From Staphylococcus edaphicus (GTDB lineage: Bacteria > Bacillota > Bacilli > Staphylococcales > Staphylococcaceae), in the NCBI RefSeq assembly GCF_002614725.1, contig NZ_MRZN01000001.1:62001-126000 (forward strand): a DNA stretch of 64,000 nt, in the 5' to 3' direction. Positions 1 through 9,244 of the stretch are shown here, in pieces (positions within the stretch are counted from its first letter, which is position 1; every line of letters starts with the position of its first letter). The notes under the pieces were generated by a model, which was not told the origin of the DNA, ran no database searches, and worked only from the letters and a program-made list of their open reading frames with translations. The position numbers were made by a program, and so were the translations under genes.

Positions 1-438
1 TGAATAAATAGAGGGATGATATCCTCCCAAAAAACATAAAATCAATACTATGCATAATAAGCCAAGATGACCATAAAATCTACTGAATACGATGTAACTT
101 GGTATCACTGATAATGGGAATTTCATTTTAGCGACTTGATTATATTTTGAAGCAATTGCTTTTGTGCCTTCTAAAACACCTTGGTTCACAAAAAACCACA
201 TACTTATGCCAACAATAAGCCAATAGATAAAAGGAATTCCATCATGTGTAGCGTTATTTCGTAAACCTAAGCCGAATACAAACCAATATACTGCAATTTG
301 CATAGCTGGATTTATCAATTCCCAGGCTATGCCTAAGTAGTTATTATGATTAGAAATACGTAGTTGAAAATCGGCAAGTCTTTTAATTAAGTAAAGATTC
401 GTTAATTGTTCCTTTAATATAAAACAAACTGAATTCAT
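1..438 (-). CDS. tagG: Teichoic acid export ABC permease, TagG/TarG family (partial, N-terminal part)
   Basis: Open reading frame running off the left edge; about 146 codons are visible from an ATG at 438. The product starts with a short amphipathic stretch, then reads YLGIAWELINPAMQIAVYW and WFFVNQGVLEGTKAI, which I recognise as the ABC-2 type permease TagG (TarG). With the ATPase TagH it exports wall teichoic acid across the membrane. At least two hydrophobic segments are visible (near residues 45-60 and 70-90) and a third near the edge. No strong ribosome binding site precedes the ATG. No tagH is visible, but the downstream side is cut off. Finding it beside pflA is unexpected. It could be the main tagG or a paralogue. 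Confidence 0.8.
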   Translation of the reverse strand, partial: MNSVCFILKEQLTNLYLIKRLADFQLRISNHNNYLGIAWELINPAMQIAVYWFVFGLGLRNNATHDGIPFIYWLIVGISMWFFVNQGVLEGTKAIASKYNQVAKMKFPLSVIPSYIVFSRFYGHLGLLCIVLILCFLGGYHPSIYS

Positions 439-600
439 TTGAACATATCACGCTTTCATATTTAGTATTTATAAATATTAATGCAAATTATTATACATTA
501 TTTTAAGAATATAAGTAAATAGATTACAAATAAACGTATTGATATTTTGAATGTTGATACATGATTTATTATTAGTTTCAATAACAATTTAAGAATCAAA

Positions 601-631
601 ACGAACTTCCTCTCTAAGTTAGGAAGTTCGT
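601..631 (-). terminator. Terminator of the pflBA transcript
   Basis: Perfect 11-bp inverted repeat, ACGAACTTCCT at 601-611 and AGGAAGTTCGT at 621-631. It lies about 55 bases past the pflA stop. A run of T follows on the plus strand, and a short TTTT follows on the minus strand, so it may work in both directions. Confidence 0.8.
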
Positions 632-685
632 CTTTTTTATTTATACATTTATCAAGCTAAATTTAGTGTGTGTACATATATAATA

Positions 686-1441
686 TTATAAATCTATTGG
701 TATTTTGCCTTTGAAATTGACTGCGCGGTATGCAGCTCTTACTTTCGAATCTGAAGGGGGAGCTACTTCATTTAATCTGTAAGGAATATTTAATGCTTTC
801 CATTTGTGAACGCCAAGTTGATGATAGGGTAGTATTTCAAATCGTTCAACATTTTTCAAAGAATTAATAAATTCTCCAAGCTGAACCAAAGCCTTTTCGC
901 TATCTGTATATCCGGGAACAAGCACATGTCTTATCCATACAGGTTGTTGCATATCAGATAATTTACGAGCTACTTTTAATATATGTTTATTTGATTTACC
1001 AGTTAATGATACATGTTGTTCATCATCCATGTGTTTGATATCTAATAACAGGAGGTCGGTATACTGTAAAAGTTCCTCAAAGTGTCTATTAAAAGCAATA
1101 GAATCATTTGCGCATCCTGCCGAGGTATCAATACATGTATGAATTCCTTGTGATTGTAGTTCTTTAAATAAAGCTGTCAAGAAAGGCATTTGCAATAAAG
1201 GTTCGCCACCACTAACCGTTACACCACCTTGAGATGCATCAAAATAAGGCTTGTAAGTTATAATTTCATTTACCATCTCATCTACAGTTACTTCTCGGTA
1301 GGGGGAGTTAATTTGCCAAGTGTCTGGATTATGACAATAGAGGCATCTGAGCAAACAACCTTGGGTAAATAATATATAGCGAATGCCTGGTCCATCAACC
1401 GTACCCATGCTTTCGATGGAGTGTAAATGTCCTTTAAGCAT
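686..1441 (-). CDS. pflA: Pyruvate formate-lyase activating enzyme
   Basis: Radical SAM enzyme that puts the glycyl radical on PflB so that anaerobic pyruvate cleavage can occur. The protein is 251 residues, usual for the family. The CxxxCxxC iron-sulfur motif reads CLLRCLYC (residues 29-36) and is followed by HNPDTW; the SAM-binding region has GGEPLLQ near residue 80. It lies 26 bases after pflB, so the two genes form an operon. The start has AAGGTGG about ten bases upstream. It ends before a perfect hairpin at 601-631. It is very likely co-regulated with pflB by Rex. Confidence 0.95.
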   Translation of the reverse strand: MLKGHLHSIESMGTVDGPGIRYILFTQGCLLRCLYCHNPDTWQINSPYREVTVDEMVNEIITYKPYFDASQGGVTVSGGEPLLQMPFLTALFKELQSQGIHTCIDTSAGCANDSIAFNRHFEELLQYTDLLLLDIKHMDDEQHVSLTGKSNKHILKVARKLSDMQQPVWIRHVLVPGYTDSEKALVQLGEFINSLKNVERFEILPYHQLGVHKWKALNIPYRLNEVAPPSDSKVRAAYRAVNFKGKIPIDL

Positions 1442-1467
1442 GTTGTTACCACCTTATATAGTTAATT

Positions 1468-3717
1468 TTACATTCTTTCATGGAAAGTACGGGAAATGAC
1501 ATCTAATTGTTGTTCACGAGTTAATTTAATAAAGTTTACTGCATATCCAGAAACACGTATTGTTAATTGGGGATAAGCTTCTGGATGTTCCATGGCATCA
1601 ATAAGTGTTTCTCTGTTGAATACGTTGATATTCAGATGATGTCCATGTTGCATTGCATACCCGTCTAACATACTAGTTAGGTTTTTATTTTGTTCATCTG
1701 ATGCTTTACCAAGTGACTTAGGTACAATACTAAATGTATTCGAAATACCATCTTTACAACAGTCGTATGGAATTTTCGCTACAGAGCTTAATGAAGATAG
1801 TGCTCCTTTTTGGTCACGTCCATGCATAGGATTCGCACCAGGTGCAAATGGTTCACCAGCTTTACGACCATCAGGTGTGTTACCCGTTTTCTTACCATAA
1901 ACTACATTAGATGTAATAGTTAGTACACTCATAGTATGTTCGGAATTACGGTATGTTTTATGACTTCTTAATTTTGTCATAAAGCGTTCCACTAAATCAA
2001 TCGCGATATCATCTACCCGTTGATCGTTGTTTCCGTATTTAGGAAATTCGCCTTCAACCTCAAAATCAATGACCAAACCATTATCATCACGAAGCGGTTT
2101 TACTTGAGCATATTTTATAGCTGAAAGGGAGTCTGCAGCTACTGATAACCCAGCAATACCTGTTGCCATAGTACGTATAATTTCAGTATCGTGTAGCGCC
2201 ATTTCAATTCTTTCATAACTATACTTGTCATGCATATAATGAATGACATTTAATGCATTGATATAAACACCGGCTAACCAGTCCATCATCTTGTCGAATT
2301 TTTCAAAGACTTCATCATACTGTAATACATCTGAATGAATTGGTTCGTATGATGGGCCAACTTGCATACCTGATTTTTCATCTTTACCACCATTGATGGC
2401 ATATAATAATGTCTTCGCTAAGTTTGCACGTGCCCCAAAGAATTGCATTTGCTTGCCGATTTTCATTGCAGAAACACAACATGCAATACCATAATCATCG
2501 CCATAGGATTCTCGCATTAAATCATCATTTTCATATTGGATGGAACTTGTTTTGATACTCATTTTTGCACAGTATGTTTTAAAGTGTTCAGGTAAATGTA
2601 CGGACCATAATACGGTTAAATTTGGTTCTGGCGCTGGACCTAAGTTGTCTAAAGAATGTAAGAAGCGGAATGAGTTTTTTGTAACCAGTGCTCTGCCATC
2701 AATACCAACACCGCCGATTGATTCAGTCACCCAAGTAGGATCGCCTGAGAATAGTTCATTATAGTCAGGTGTTCGTGCAAACTTTACAATGCGTAACTTC
2801 ATAATGAAATGGTCAATAATTTCTTGAACTTCTTGTTCTGTGATTACACCATTATTTAAATCTCGCTGAGCATATATATCTAAGAAAGTAGAGGTACGAC
2901 CTAAGCTCATAGCGGCACCATTTTGTTCTTTTATTGCAGCTAAATAAGCTAAATACAGCCATTGTACGGCTTCTTTGAAATTTGTAGCTGGACGGCTAAG
3001 ATCAAAGCCATACATATTGCCTAATTCTTTTAGTTCTTTAAGTGCACGATATTGTTCGGATAATTCTTCACGTAAGCGAATGACATCTTCAGACATTTCT
3101 GTAGACAGTGTAGTGAAGTCATGCATTTTGGCATCCATTAAAAAGTCGACACCATAGAGTGCAACGCGACGATAGTCACCAATAATACGTCCACGACCAT
3201 ATGCATCTGGAAGTCCAGTAATAATACCTGCTTTTCGACAATTGAGCATTTCTTTAGAGTATGCATCAAAGACACCTTGATTATGTGTCTTGCGATATTC
3301 TGTGAATATTTTTTCTGTATTTTTATCTAATTCATAACCATAAGCTTCACAAGCAGCTTTAGCCATGCGAATACCACCAAATGGTTGCATGGACCGTTTA
3401 AATGGTTTCTCGGTTTGAACACCCACAACCGTTTCTAAATCTTTATTTAAGTAGCCAGCTTCGTGTGATGTAATTGTGGATGCAACCTCAGTATCCATAT
3501 CCCACATACCACCACGTTCACGTTCTTCTTTTGATAAAGTCATGACTTGTTCCCAAAGTTTAGAAGTAGCTTCTGTAGGCCCTTCTAAAAATTGGTCATC
3601 ACCATCATAAAGTGTGTAGTTTAATTGAATAAATTCACGGACATCTACATGACGATTCCAACGACCGTTCTTAAAACCTTGCCACGCATCTGTTTTTTGA
3701 TTAGTTTCATTTGGCAT
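1468..3717 (-). CDS. pflB: Formate acetyltransferase (pyruvate formate-lyase)
   Basis: Converts pyruvate and CoA to acetyl-CoA and formate under anaerobic conditions; cytoplasmic glycyl-radical enzyme. The active-site pair of cysteines is in IACCVSAM and the radical glycine in RVSGYAVNF near the C-terminus. I place the start at 3717 (MPNETNQ), giving 749 residues: the longer frame from 3732 begins with codons that themselves form the Shine-Dalgarno GGAGGAATT. First gene of a pflBA operon. Two 18-base Rex-like operators lie 20-75 bases upstream, which fits induction when NADH rises. No defects are visible. Confidence 0.97.
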   Translation of the reverse strand: MPNETNQKTDAWQGFKNGRWNRHVDVREFIQLNYTLYDGDDQFLEGPTEATSKLWEQVMTLSKEERERGGMWDMDTEVASTITSHEAGYLNKDLETVVGVQTEKPFKRSMQPFGGIRMAKAACEAYGYELDKNTEKIFTEYRKTHNQGVFDAYSKEMLNCRKAGIITGLPDAYGRGRIIGDYRRVALYGVDFLMDAKMHDFTTLSTEMSEDVIRLREELSEQYRALKELKELGNMYGFDLSRPATNFKEAVQWLYLAYLAAIKEQNGAAMSLGRTSTFLDIYAQRDLNNGVITEQEVQEIIDHFIMKLRIVKFARTPDYNELFSGDPTWVTESIGGVGIDGRALVTKNSFRFLHSLDNLGPAPEPNLTVLWSVHLPEHFKTYCAKMSIKTSSIQYENDDLMRESYGDDYGIACCVSAMKIGKQMQFFGARANLAKTLLYAINGGKDEKSGMQVGPSYEPIHSDVLQYDEVFEKFDKMMDWLAGVYINALNVIHYMHDKYSYERIEMALHDTEIIRTMATGIAGLSVAADSLSAIKYAQVKPLRDDNGLVIDFEVEGEFPKYGNNDQRVDDIAIDLVERFMTKLRSHKTYRNSEHTMSVLTITSNVVYGKKTGNTPDGRKAGEPFAPGANPMHGRDQKGALSSLSSVAKIPYDCCKDGISNTFSIVPKSLGKASDEQNKNLTSMLDGYAMQHGHHLNINVFNRETLIDAMEHPEAYPQLTIRVSGYAVNFIKLTREQQLDVISRTFHERM

Positions 3718-3737
3718 AGTTAATTCCTCCATTCATA

Positions 3738-3755
3738 TTGTTAACGTTTTCACAA
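3738..3755. promoter_or_regulatory. Rex-like operator 1 of pflBA
   Basis: TTGTTAACGTTTTCACAA matches the Rex consensus TTGTGAAWWWWTTCACAA well, with T in place of G at position 5. It sits 21 bases upstream of the pflB start. Rex control of pfl is known in staphylococci; its use here is inferred. Confidence 0.65.
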
Positions 3756-3772
3756 TAATTGTAACATTTACT

Positions 3773-3790
3773 TTGTTATTTTTTTCACAA
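3773..3790. promoter_or_regulatory. Rex-like operator 2 of pflBA
   Basis: TTGTTATTTTTTTCACAA is a second match to the Rex consensus, 35 bases from the first. The distance centre to centre is close to three and a third helical turns. The imperfect repeat TTCAC..GTGAA at 3807-3822 may be a weaker third element. Confidence 0.55.
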
Positions 3791-3871
3791 TAATTGTGGC
3801 CATTTTTTCACTAATCTGTGAATAGTTTGAAAAACTGTAGCCAATCATATGACAGATACATACTATTTAGT

Positions 3872-3889
3872 GTCTGTTATATAACAGAC
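3872..3889. promoter_or_regulatory. Perfect 18-bp palindrome upstream of pflBA
   Basis: GTCTGTTATATAACAGAC is its own reverse complement, with no loop, which suits a dimeric DNA-binding protein more than an RNA hairpin. It lies about 155 bases upstream of pflB. No regulator is recognised for it. Confidence 0.4.
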
Positions 3890-3940
3890 GCGAATAAATA
3901 GTCATACTTTTTATGGCATGAAGCGCTATAATTTAACAAA

Positions 3941-3984
3941 AAAAGTTATCTGAAACATATCTAGTGATGTTTCAGATAACTTTT
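3941..3984 (-). terminator. Terminator of purU
   Basis: Perfect 18-bp stem (3941-3958 and 3967-3984) with an 8-base loop; core AGTTATCTGAAACAT. On the minus strand it is followed by a run of seven T. It lies about 107 bases past the purU stop. Confidence 0.85.
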
Positions 3985-4090
3985 GAATGTATGAAATATA
4001 ATAGTAGGGATTTGTTATTTTTGAATTTATGAATTGGCATTTCTACCTATGATAGTCATGTTAGTCTCGCATACATAGGCACATTTACAA

Positions 4091-4942
4091 TTAATTAAAA
4101 ACGATGGTTTTATTGCCATCATTTACAATTATTTTATGTTGCACATGATATTCAACAGCCTGTGCTAGAACTGTTGATTCAATATGACGACCAATTTTTC
4201 TTAAATCTTGAACACTATATCGATGATTGATACGTGTGACATCTTGTTCTATGATTGGGCCTTCATCTAAGTCCGATGTCACATAATGACTTGTTGCACC
4301 TACAAGTTTAACACCACGTTCCCATGCTTGTTTGTATGGATTAGCACCTATAAATGATGGTAGAAATGAATGATGAATATTTATAATTTGGTTTGGATAA
4401 TGACTAACGAAATAATCAGTCAGAATTTGCATATATTTAGCTAAGACAATTAAATCAACCTCATGTTTTGAACAAATATTTAGTGTGTCTGTTTCAACTT
4501 CATGCTTATCCTTATTATTAGGTACAAAATAAAAAGGAATGGATAAAGATTCAGCAAAATGTTTATTTGTTTCATGATTACTGACGACACAAACGATTTC
4601 TGCTGGTAGTTCACCGCGTTGTACTCTTAACAATACTTCATTAAACGCATGATCTTCTTTAGAGACAAAGAGTGCGACTTTAGTTTTAACGTTACTATCG
4701 AAAAGTTCAAACTGAATGTTATTTTGATTTAAAGTAAACTCCAATGATGTTTTCAGTTCAGCTACTTCTTCAAACTCAAGACGTAGAAATAATTTACCAT
4801 TTTCATCTTGGGAGTTGTCATATTCCGTAAAATGGTCTAAATGCAATATATTAGCATTATGTTTTGCTATTAGTGTAGTAATTAAAGAAGTAACACCAAC
4901 CTTGTCTTTGCATCTAGCTAGTAATATATATGTATTTTTCAT
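4091..4942 (-). CDS. purU: Formyltetrahydrofolate deformylase
   Basis: Hydrolyses 10-formyltetrahydrofolate to tetrahydrofolate and formate, balancing one-carbon pools. An N-terminal ACT domain (about residues 1-80) is followed by a formyltransferase domain; the catalytic histidine is in NIHHSFLPS (about 189-197) and the aspartate in SDLDEGPII (about 223-231). Length 283 is usual. I chose the ATG at 4942 because the longer frame opens with a GTG inside the Shine-Dalgarno GAGGTG. It has its own terminator. Its neighbour pflBA also makes formate, which may or may not be meaningful. PurU is close in sequence to GART, but the ACT domain argues for PurU. Confidence 0.92.
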   Translation of the reverse strand: MKNTYILLARCKDKVGVTSLITTLIAKHNANILHLDHFTEYDNSQDENGKLFLRLEFEEVAELKTSLEFTLNQNNIQFELFDSNVKTKVALFVSKEDHAFNEVLLRVQRGELPAEIVCVVSNHETNKHFAESLSIPFYFVPNNKDKHEVETDTLNICSKHEVDLIVLAKYMQILTDYFVSHYPNQIINIHHSFLPSFIGANPYKQAWERGVKLVGATSHYVTSDLDEGPIIEQDVTRINHRYSVQDLRKIGRHIESTVLAQAVEYHVQHKIIVNDGNKTIVFN

Positions 4943-5370
4943 GTTAAGCACCTCGAAATTTTAAAGTAACTCAGATTATAATGAAAATTCAGAATAATGC
5001 AAACAAATTCGCTTAAATAAATTAATTTAGATAAATTTGGACTTTATCTATGCGAAAACATAAAAAATGGGTTATAATAAATAATAGTGTTTTTATCTTA
5101 AAAGAGTAATAAGTAATTTATAGTGTTGACACTTTTCACAAAAATAATACGCTTACAAACAAAGTGTTTTTAGTTTTTAAAATTAATATAAGATATAAGA
5201 TTGATTATTTTGATAATTGCGCCAATAAACATAAATAACGAAAATTTCATTTCACTCTTTTATTTTCCTGAAAATTGTATTATGATGTAATTTGTGTTTC
5301 AAGAAGCGTGTATTATTGCAATTTCTTGTGTCCGGATAAAATATTCTTTTATGAAAGGTAGATTAAAGTA
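4943..5370. other. Divergent intergenic region purU / HTH regulator
   Basis: 428 bases, very AT-rich, carrying the promoters of both flanking genes. A TTGACA at 5123-5128 has no good -10 at 17 bases. A TATTAT at about 5280 and the Shine-Dalgarno GAAAGG at about 5354 serve the regulator gene. No reading frame or strong hairpin is seen. Confidence 0.4.
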
Positions 5371-5835
5371 ATGGATAGACAGAGTTTTACAGATTTAATT
5401 CAAACAAAATTCAAAATGGTACGTATTGAAGCAGGTTATACGCAAGATACAATGGCCCAAACTATAGGTCTTTCTAAAAAGACATTAGTACAAATAGAAA
5501 AAGAGAGAGTATTACCTAACTGGACAACATGTGTGTCAATATGTGCATTATTTAGAGATTCAGATGTATTAAATAGTACATTTGGTTGTGATCCCTTAGA
5601 AATGGTACAAACTATTTCTCGTAATCATTGTGCATATCCTAACCATTCAACAACAAGTGATATATATTGGAACACTGTTGATAATCGTAATGGTTTTATT
5701 TTACAAAGTAATAAAGTAAGCGATATTTATCGCGTGTTGAACCAAGAGACACAACCGATATTTGGCACTTCTAAACTAAGAGAAGCTGAAACGTATTTCG
5801 GTAGAATTTCTAAGGAAGAATTAATGCACGTTTAA
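5371..5835 (+). CDS. XRE-type helix-turn-helix regulator, SA1665-like
   Basis: DNA-binding protein of 154 residues. The N-terminal part is an HTH_3 domain: MVRIEAGYTQDTMAQTIGLS followed by KKTLVQIEKERVLPNW (about residues 16-52). The C-terminal two thirds match no domain I know. Size, sequence and position upstream of yheBA and yhaO fit the S. aureus protein SA1665, reported to bind the mecA promoter region and to affect beta-lactam resistance; that link is from the literature and is not shown here. It stands alone, with a terminator at 5934-5955. The start has GAAAGG 11 bases upstream. Confidence 0.85.
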   Translation: MDRQSFTDLIQTKFKMVRIEAGYTQDTMAQTIGLSKKTLVQIEKERVLPNWTTCVSICALFRDSDVLNSTFGCDPLEMVQTISRNHCAYPNHSTTSDIYWNTVDNRNGFILQSNKVSDIYRVLNQETQPIFGTSKLREAETYFGRISKEELMHV

Positions 5836-5933
5836 TATTAATTCAAAATGTGATAGAAGAATCATTATTTATATAATCATAATATGTAGCATGTTACATT
5901 GTATATGAATGATTTAGTCACTATCCGTTATTT

Positions 5934-5962
5934 GACCTAAACATGGCTTTAGGTCTTTTTTT
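5934..5962 (+). terminator. Terminator of the HTH regulator gene
   Basis: Stem GACCTAAA (5934-5941) with TTTAGGTC (5948-5955), a six-base loop, then seven T. Confidence 0.85.
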
Positions 5963-6089
5963 ATTTGATTTTATAAAGCATGTGAATCATGGCTTTTTCC
6001 TACACAATTAGCATCTATGTGTTATACAATGTAAAAATGACTATGATAATATTTTGAATTTTATTTAAGTAAACAAAGGAGTTAAACAA

Positions 6090-7220
6090 ATGCATGCATT
6101 TTTAATTATTATTTTTATGATGGTTATCGGCGCACTGATTGGTGGAGTAACTAATGTCATTGCTGTCAGAATGTTATTCCACCCGTTTAAGACGTATTAT
6201 ATATTCAATAAAAGAGTACCATTTACACCGGGATTAATTCCAAAAAGAAGAAAAGAAGTCGCTGATAAAATTGGTCAAGTCGTTGAAGAACATTTACTAA
6301 CTGAGGAAGTTATTCAATCTAAATTGAAAGCACCGACTTCTAGAGATGCCATTGAAGAGATTATATTTAATCAAATTGGACAATTAAAACAAAATCATAC
6401 GACGATACAAACATTGGCAGACAAATTGGATATTGATTTTGCTAATACAGCAAACCAAAAATTAGAGGGAATTATTTCTAGTAAATTAAAAACATTTTAT
6501 CTAGATCATCAACAAACACCCATAGCACAACTTATACCTGCTGATATTGAAAGCAGTTTAGATGATAAAGTTGCCTTACTTCCTGATTTATTATTCGATA
6601 GAGCACGTGTGTACTTGAAGTCAGAAAAGGGTGGTACTGATATTGCGTCGATGTTAGATACTTTTTTCAATGAAAAAGGGAAAATTGTAGGTATGCTACA
6701 AATGTTTATGACAAAAGAAAGCATTGCTGAGCGTATCCAGCATGAACTTATAAGACTTACGAGCCATCCTAAAGCGAAAGCCATTGCTACGCAAATCATT
6801 GAAAATGAATATGAAACGATGAAATCGAAGCAATTGAATGAACTTTTAAATGAAGATCAATTTAATTCATTTAAAACGTCTGTTATAGAGTTAGCAATAA
6901 GCTACATGGATATTGAAAAAACATCACAAAAACCATTGCATGAAGTCATGCCGAGTTTTATAACATTTTTAGAAATGAAAGTTTCAAAAAAATTAACAGA
7001 TGTCGTTATTGATAACGCATCAAAACATCTATCACCAATTATGAAAAAGATAAATTTGCGACAAATGGTAGAAGCTCAAATCAATACATTTGATTTAGCT
7101 TATATTGAAAAATTAATCATAGATATTGCTAACAAAGAATTGAAATTAATTATGCTTTTAGGCTTTTTACTAGGTGGTATAATCGGTTTATTACAAGGTG
7201 TGATTGCAATTTTTGTATAA
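6090..7220 (+). CDS. yheB: DUF445 membrane protein, YheB family
   Basis: Conserved Firmicutes protein of 376 residues with no firmly known function. One hydrophobic helix at each end (about residues 1-22 and 352-376) with a long charged middle part suggests a protein tied to the membrane at both termini. The N-terminal signature GGVTNVIAVRMLFHPF and the phrase FTPGLIPKRRKE are typical of DUF445. A Shine-Dalgarno AAAGGAG lies nine bases upstream. It is followed by yheA, as in Bacillus subtilis where the two are neighbours. Confidence 0.88.
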   Translation: MHAFLIIIFMMVIGALIGGVTNVIAVRMLFHPFKTYYIFNKRVPFTPGLIPKRRKEVADKIGQVVEEHLLTEEVIQSKLKAPTSRDAIEEIIFNQIGQLKQNHTTIQTLADKLDIDFANTANQKLEGIISSKLKTFYLDHQQTPIAQLIPADIESSLDDKVALLPDLLFDRARVYLKSEKGGTDIASMLDTFFNEKGKIVGMLQMFMTKESIAERIQHELIRLTSHPKAKAIATQIIENEYETMKSKQLNELLNEDQFNSFKTSVIELAISYMDIEKTSQKPLHEVMPSFITFLEMKVSKKLTDVVIDNASKHLSPIMKKINLRQMVEAQINTFDLAYIEKLIIDIANKELKLIMLLGFLLGGIIGLLQGVIAIFV

Positions 7221-7288
7221 CATATTAAATTATGTTATTGTAATATCGATGTGGTTTTCACACATATACAAAAAAGGAGTGAAGCATA

Positions 7289-7633
7289 GTGGCAGTAAAT
7301 TTATACGATCATGCAAATCAATTAGAACAAGCATTAAGAGAAAGTGATGAATATCAAGCTATTCAAAATGCTTATGCGAAAGTTAAAGAAAATCAAGAGT
7401 CAAAAGATTTATTTGACGAATTCCGCGAAACGCAATTAAATTTCCAACAAAAACAAATGCAAGGTGAAGAAATCGGTGAAGAAGAGCTACAAAAAGCACA
7501 AGAACAAGCTCAAAAAATCGAAAATGATTCAAATATTTCTGAATTAATGGCTGCTGAACAAAACATGAGCCAAGTATTCCAAGAAATTAACCAAATTATT
7601 GTTAAACCATTAGACGAAATTTACGCTGACTAA
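7289..7633 (+). CDS. yheA: YlbF/YmcA family protein YheA (UPF0342)
   Basis: Small helical protein of 114 residues, rich in Gln and Glu, matching the YlbF/YmcA/YheA family of alpha-helical proteins. Members YlbF and YmcA act with YaaT in the B. subtilis Y-complex on RNA maturation; YheA itself has no settled role. It starts at GTG, with AAAAGGAGTG eight to ten bases upstream. It lies 68 bases after yheB and is followed by a strong hairpin, so the pair probably ends here. Confidence 0.88.
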   Translation: MAVNLYDHANQLEQALRESDEYQAIQNAYAKVKENQESKDLFDEFRETQLNFQQKQMQGEEIGEEELQKAQEQAQKIENDSNISELMAAEQNMSQVFQEINQIIVKPLDEIYAD

Positions 7634-7674
7634 TTATAATTAGTTGAACGTTAAGTATATATATTCAGATAATG

Positions 7675-7716
7675 AAACCAAAGCCGGGACATAAATATAT
7701 GTCTCGGCTTTGGTTT
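7675..7716 (+). terminator. Terminator of yheBA with a staphylococcal GCCGGGACATA-type stem
   Basis: A 19-bp stem (7675-7693 with 7698-7716) broken only by one G-T pair, with a four-base loop. The core GCCGGGACATA and TATGTCTCGGC resembles hairpins found in many staphylococcal intergenic regions, so it may belong to a dispersed family. The T run after it is weak. The remaining bases up to yhaO (7717-8058) are AT-rich with no gene. Confidence 0.65.
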
Positions 7717-8058
7717 GTCTTAAAGTCAGTGAATTGCTGCAATGAAAATTGAGGCATTACTTTTAATTATGTGAATGAGCTGTTCTTAATGAACTGCTTT
7801 AAAATGTTTAATACTAAATCATTCTTTTTAATTGAAACTTGAATCAACTTAAGTTTAGTAAATTATATAAAAGATAGTTAATAAAACGAATACGTATCTA
7901 GTTTTATCGACTGGTGAATAGACAATATGGTAAAATATAGAGATATAAGGTATTGACATACATATAATTTAACAATCAGGATAAATGCCTGGATGTTATT
8001 AAATTGTGGTATATGCTTAAGTACAAATAAACCTTTCGATAAAGGAGAACTATACTGT

Positions 8059-9243
8059 ATGGTGAAATTTATTCATTGTGCTGACTTACATTTAGATAGT
8101 CCTTTTAAATCTAGAAGTTATCTTAGTCAGTCTATTTTTGAAGATATGCAAAAGAGTGCGTACGAAAGTTTTAAAAAAATAGTAGATTTAGCATTAAATG
8201 AAGAAATAGATTTCATGATTATTTCTGGTGATTTATTCGATCAACACAATCGTACACTTCGCGCAGAAGTATTTTTAAAGGAACAATTTGAACGGTTAGA
8301 ACGGGAACAAATATTTGTTTATTTATGTCATGGTAACCATGATCCTTTGTCTGCAAGTATTGGAACAGTGTGGCCGGATAATGTTTCAGTATTCTCAGAG
8401 AATGTTGAAACATATCAAACAATAACTAAAAATGGCGAAGAAATTTATTTACATGGGTTTAGTTATCAAAATGATGCTAGTTATGAAAATAAGCTCGATG
8501 CTTATCCTTCTAGTCAAGGGCAAAAAGGTATACATATTGGTATTTTACATGGTACATATAGCAAATCAAATACCAATGATCGCTATACAGAATTTAGATT
8601 AGAGGACTTAAATACGAAACTGTATCATTATTGGGCATTAGGTCATATTCATGAACGTCAACAACTTAGTGATATGCCTCAAATTCATTATCCAGGCAAT
8701 ATTCAAGGACGACATTTTAAAGAGCAAGGTGAAAAAGGATGCTTGTTAGTTGAGGGAGATGATTTAAGGCTTAATGCGCAATTTATCCCAACTCAGTTTA
8801 TACGCTTTGAAAAAGCAACGATAGAATCAGATAAAACTTCAAAACAAGGTTTATTTGATGATATTCAATCATTTAAATCACAAGTTAGAAAAGATGGAAA
8901 AGCTATCTATCAGTTGAACGTAATAGTAAATTCGGATCAAATGATTTCTGAACAAGACATTTTACAGGTCCATGAAATGATAAGTGACTATGAAGAAAAT
9001 GAGCATAATTTCGTATTTATAGAACAACTGTCAATTAGAAATAAATACGAAGATCAAAATACATTAGTTAAAGAGTTCTCACCAGATTTAATAGATGATA
9101 CAACGGTATATGATAAAGCGATGAATGATTTGTATTTGAACCCTAAAGCGTCTAAATATCTAGAAAATTATAGTGATTTCGATAGAAAAGCATTGATTGA
9201 ACATGCTGAAGCATTATTGAAGTCAGATATGAGGGGGGATTAA
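8059..9243 (+). CDS. yhaO: DNA repair exonuclease, SbcD-like metallophosphoesterase YhaO
   Basis: Calcineurin-like phosphoesterase of the SbcD/Mre11 type. The metal ligands are plain: HCADLHLDSPF (near residue 5), SGDLFDQ (about 55), GNHDP (about 93), ILHGTY and GHIHE. I start it at ATG 8059 (394 residues), preceded by AAAGGAG; the frame can be opened upstream to 7993 but without homology. It lies one base from yhaN, whose product looks like the SbcC/Rad50 partner. The pair probably processes DNA ends. The third gene, yhaM, is a 3'-5' exoribonuclease, so the operon joins nucleic-acid trimming enzymes. Confidence 0.9.
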   Translation: MVKFIHCADLHLDSPFKSRSYLSQSIFEDMQKSAYESFKKIVDLALNEEIDFMIISGDLFDQHNRTLRAEVFLKEQFERLEREQIFVYLCHGNHDPLSASIGTVWPDNVSVFSENVETYQTITKNGEEIYLHGFSYQNDASYENKLDAYPSSQGQKGIHIGILHGTYSKSNTNDRYTEFRLEDLNTKLYHYWALGHIHERQQLSDMPQIHYPGNIQGRHFKEQGEKGCLLVEGDDLRLNAQFIPTQFIRFEKATIESDKTSKQGLFDDIQSFKSQVRKDGKAIYQLNVIVNSDQMISEQDILQVHEMISDYEENEHNFVFIEQLSIRNKYEDQNTLVKEFSPDLIDDTTVYDKAMNDLYLNPKASKYLENYSDFDRKALIEHAEALLKSDMRGD

Positions 9244-9244
9244 T

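Noticed and set aside
3910..3935. CcpA cre site near AAGCGCT
   Set aside because: The bases around the AAGCGCT core do not fit the TGWAANCGNTNWCA pattern at enough positions.
7675..7716. Mobile repeat unit
   Set aside because: The hairpin resembles a family of staphylococcal intergenic stems, but only one copy is in this window, so it is listed as a terminator.
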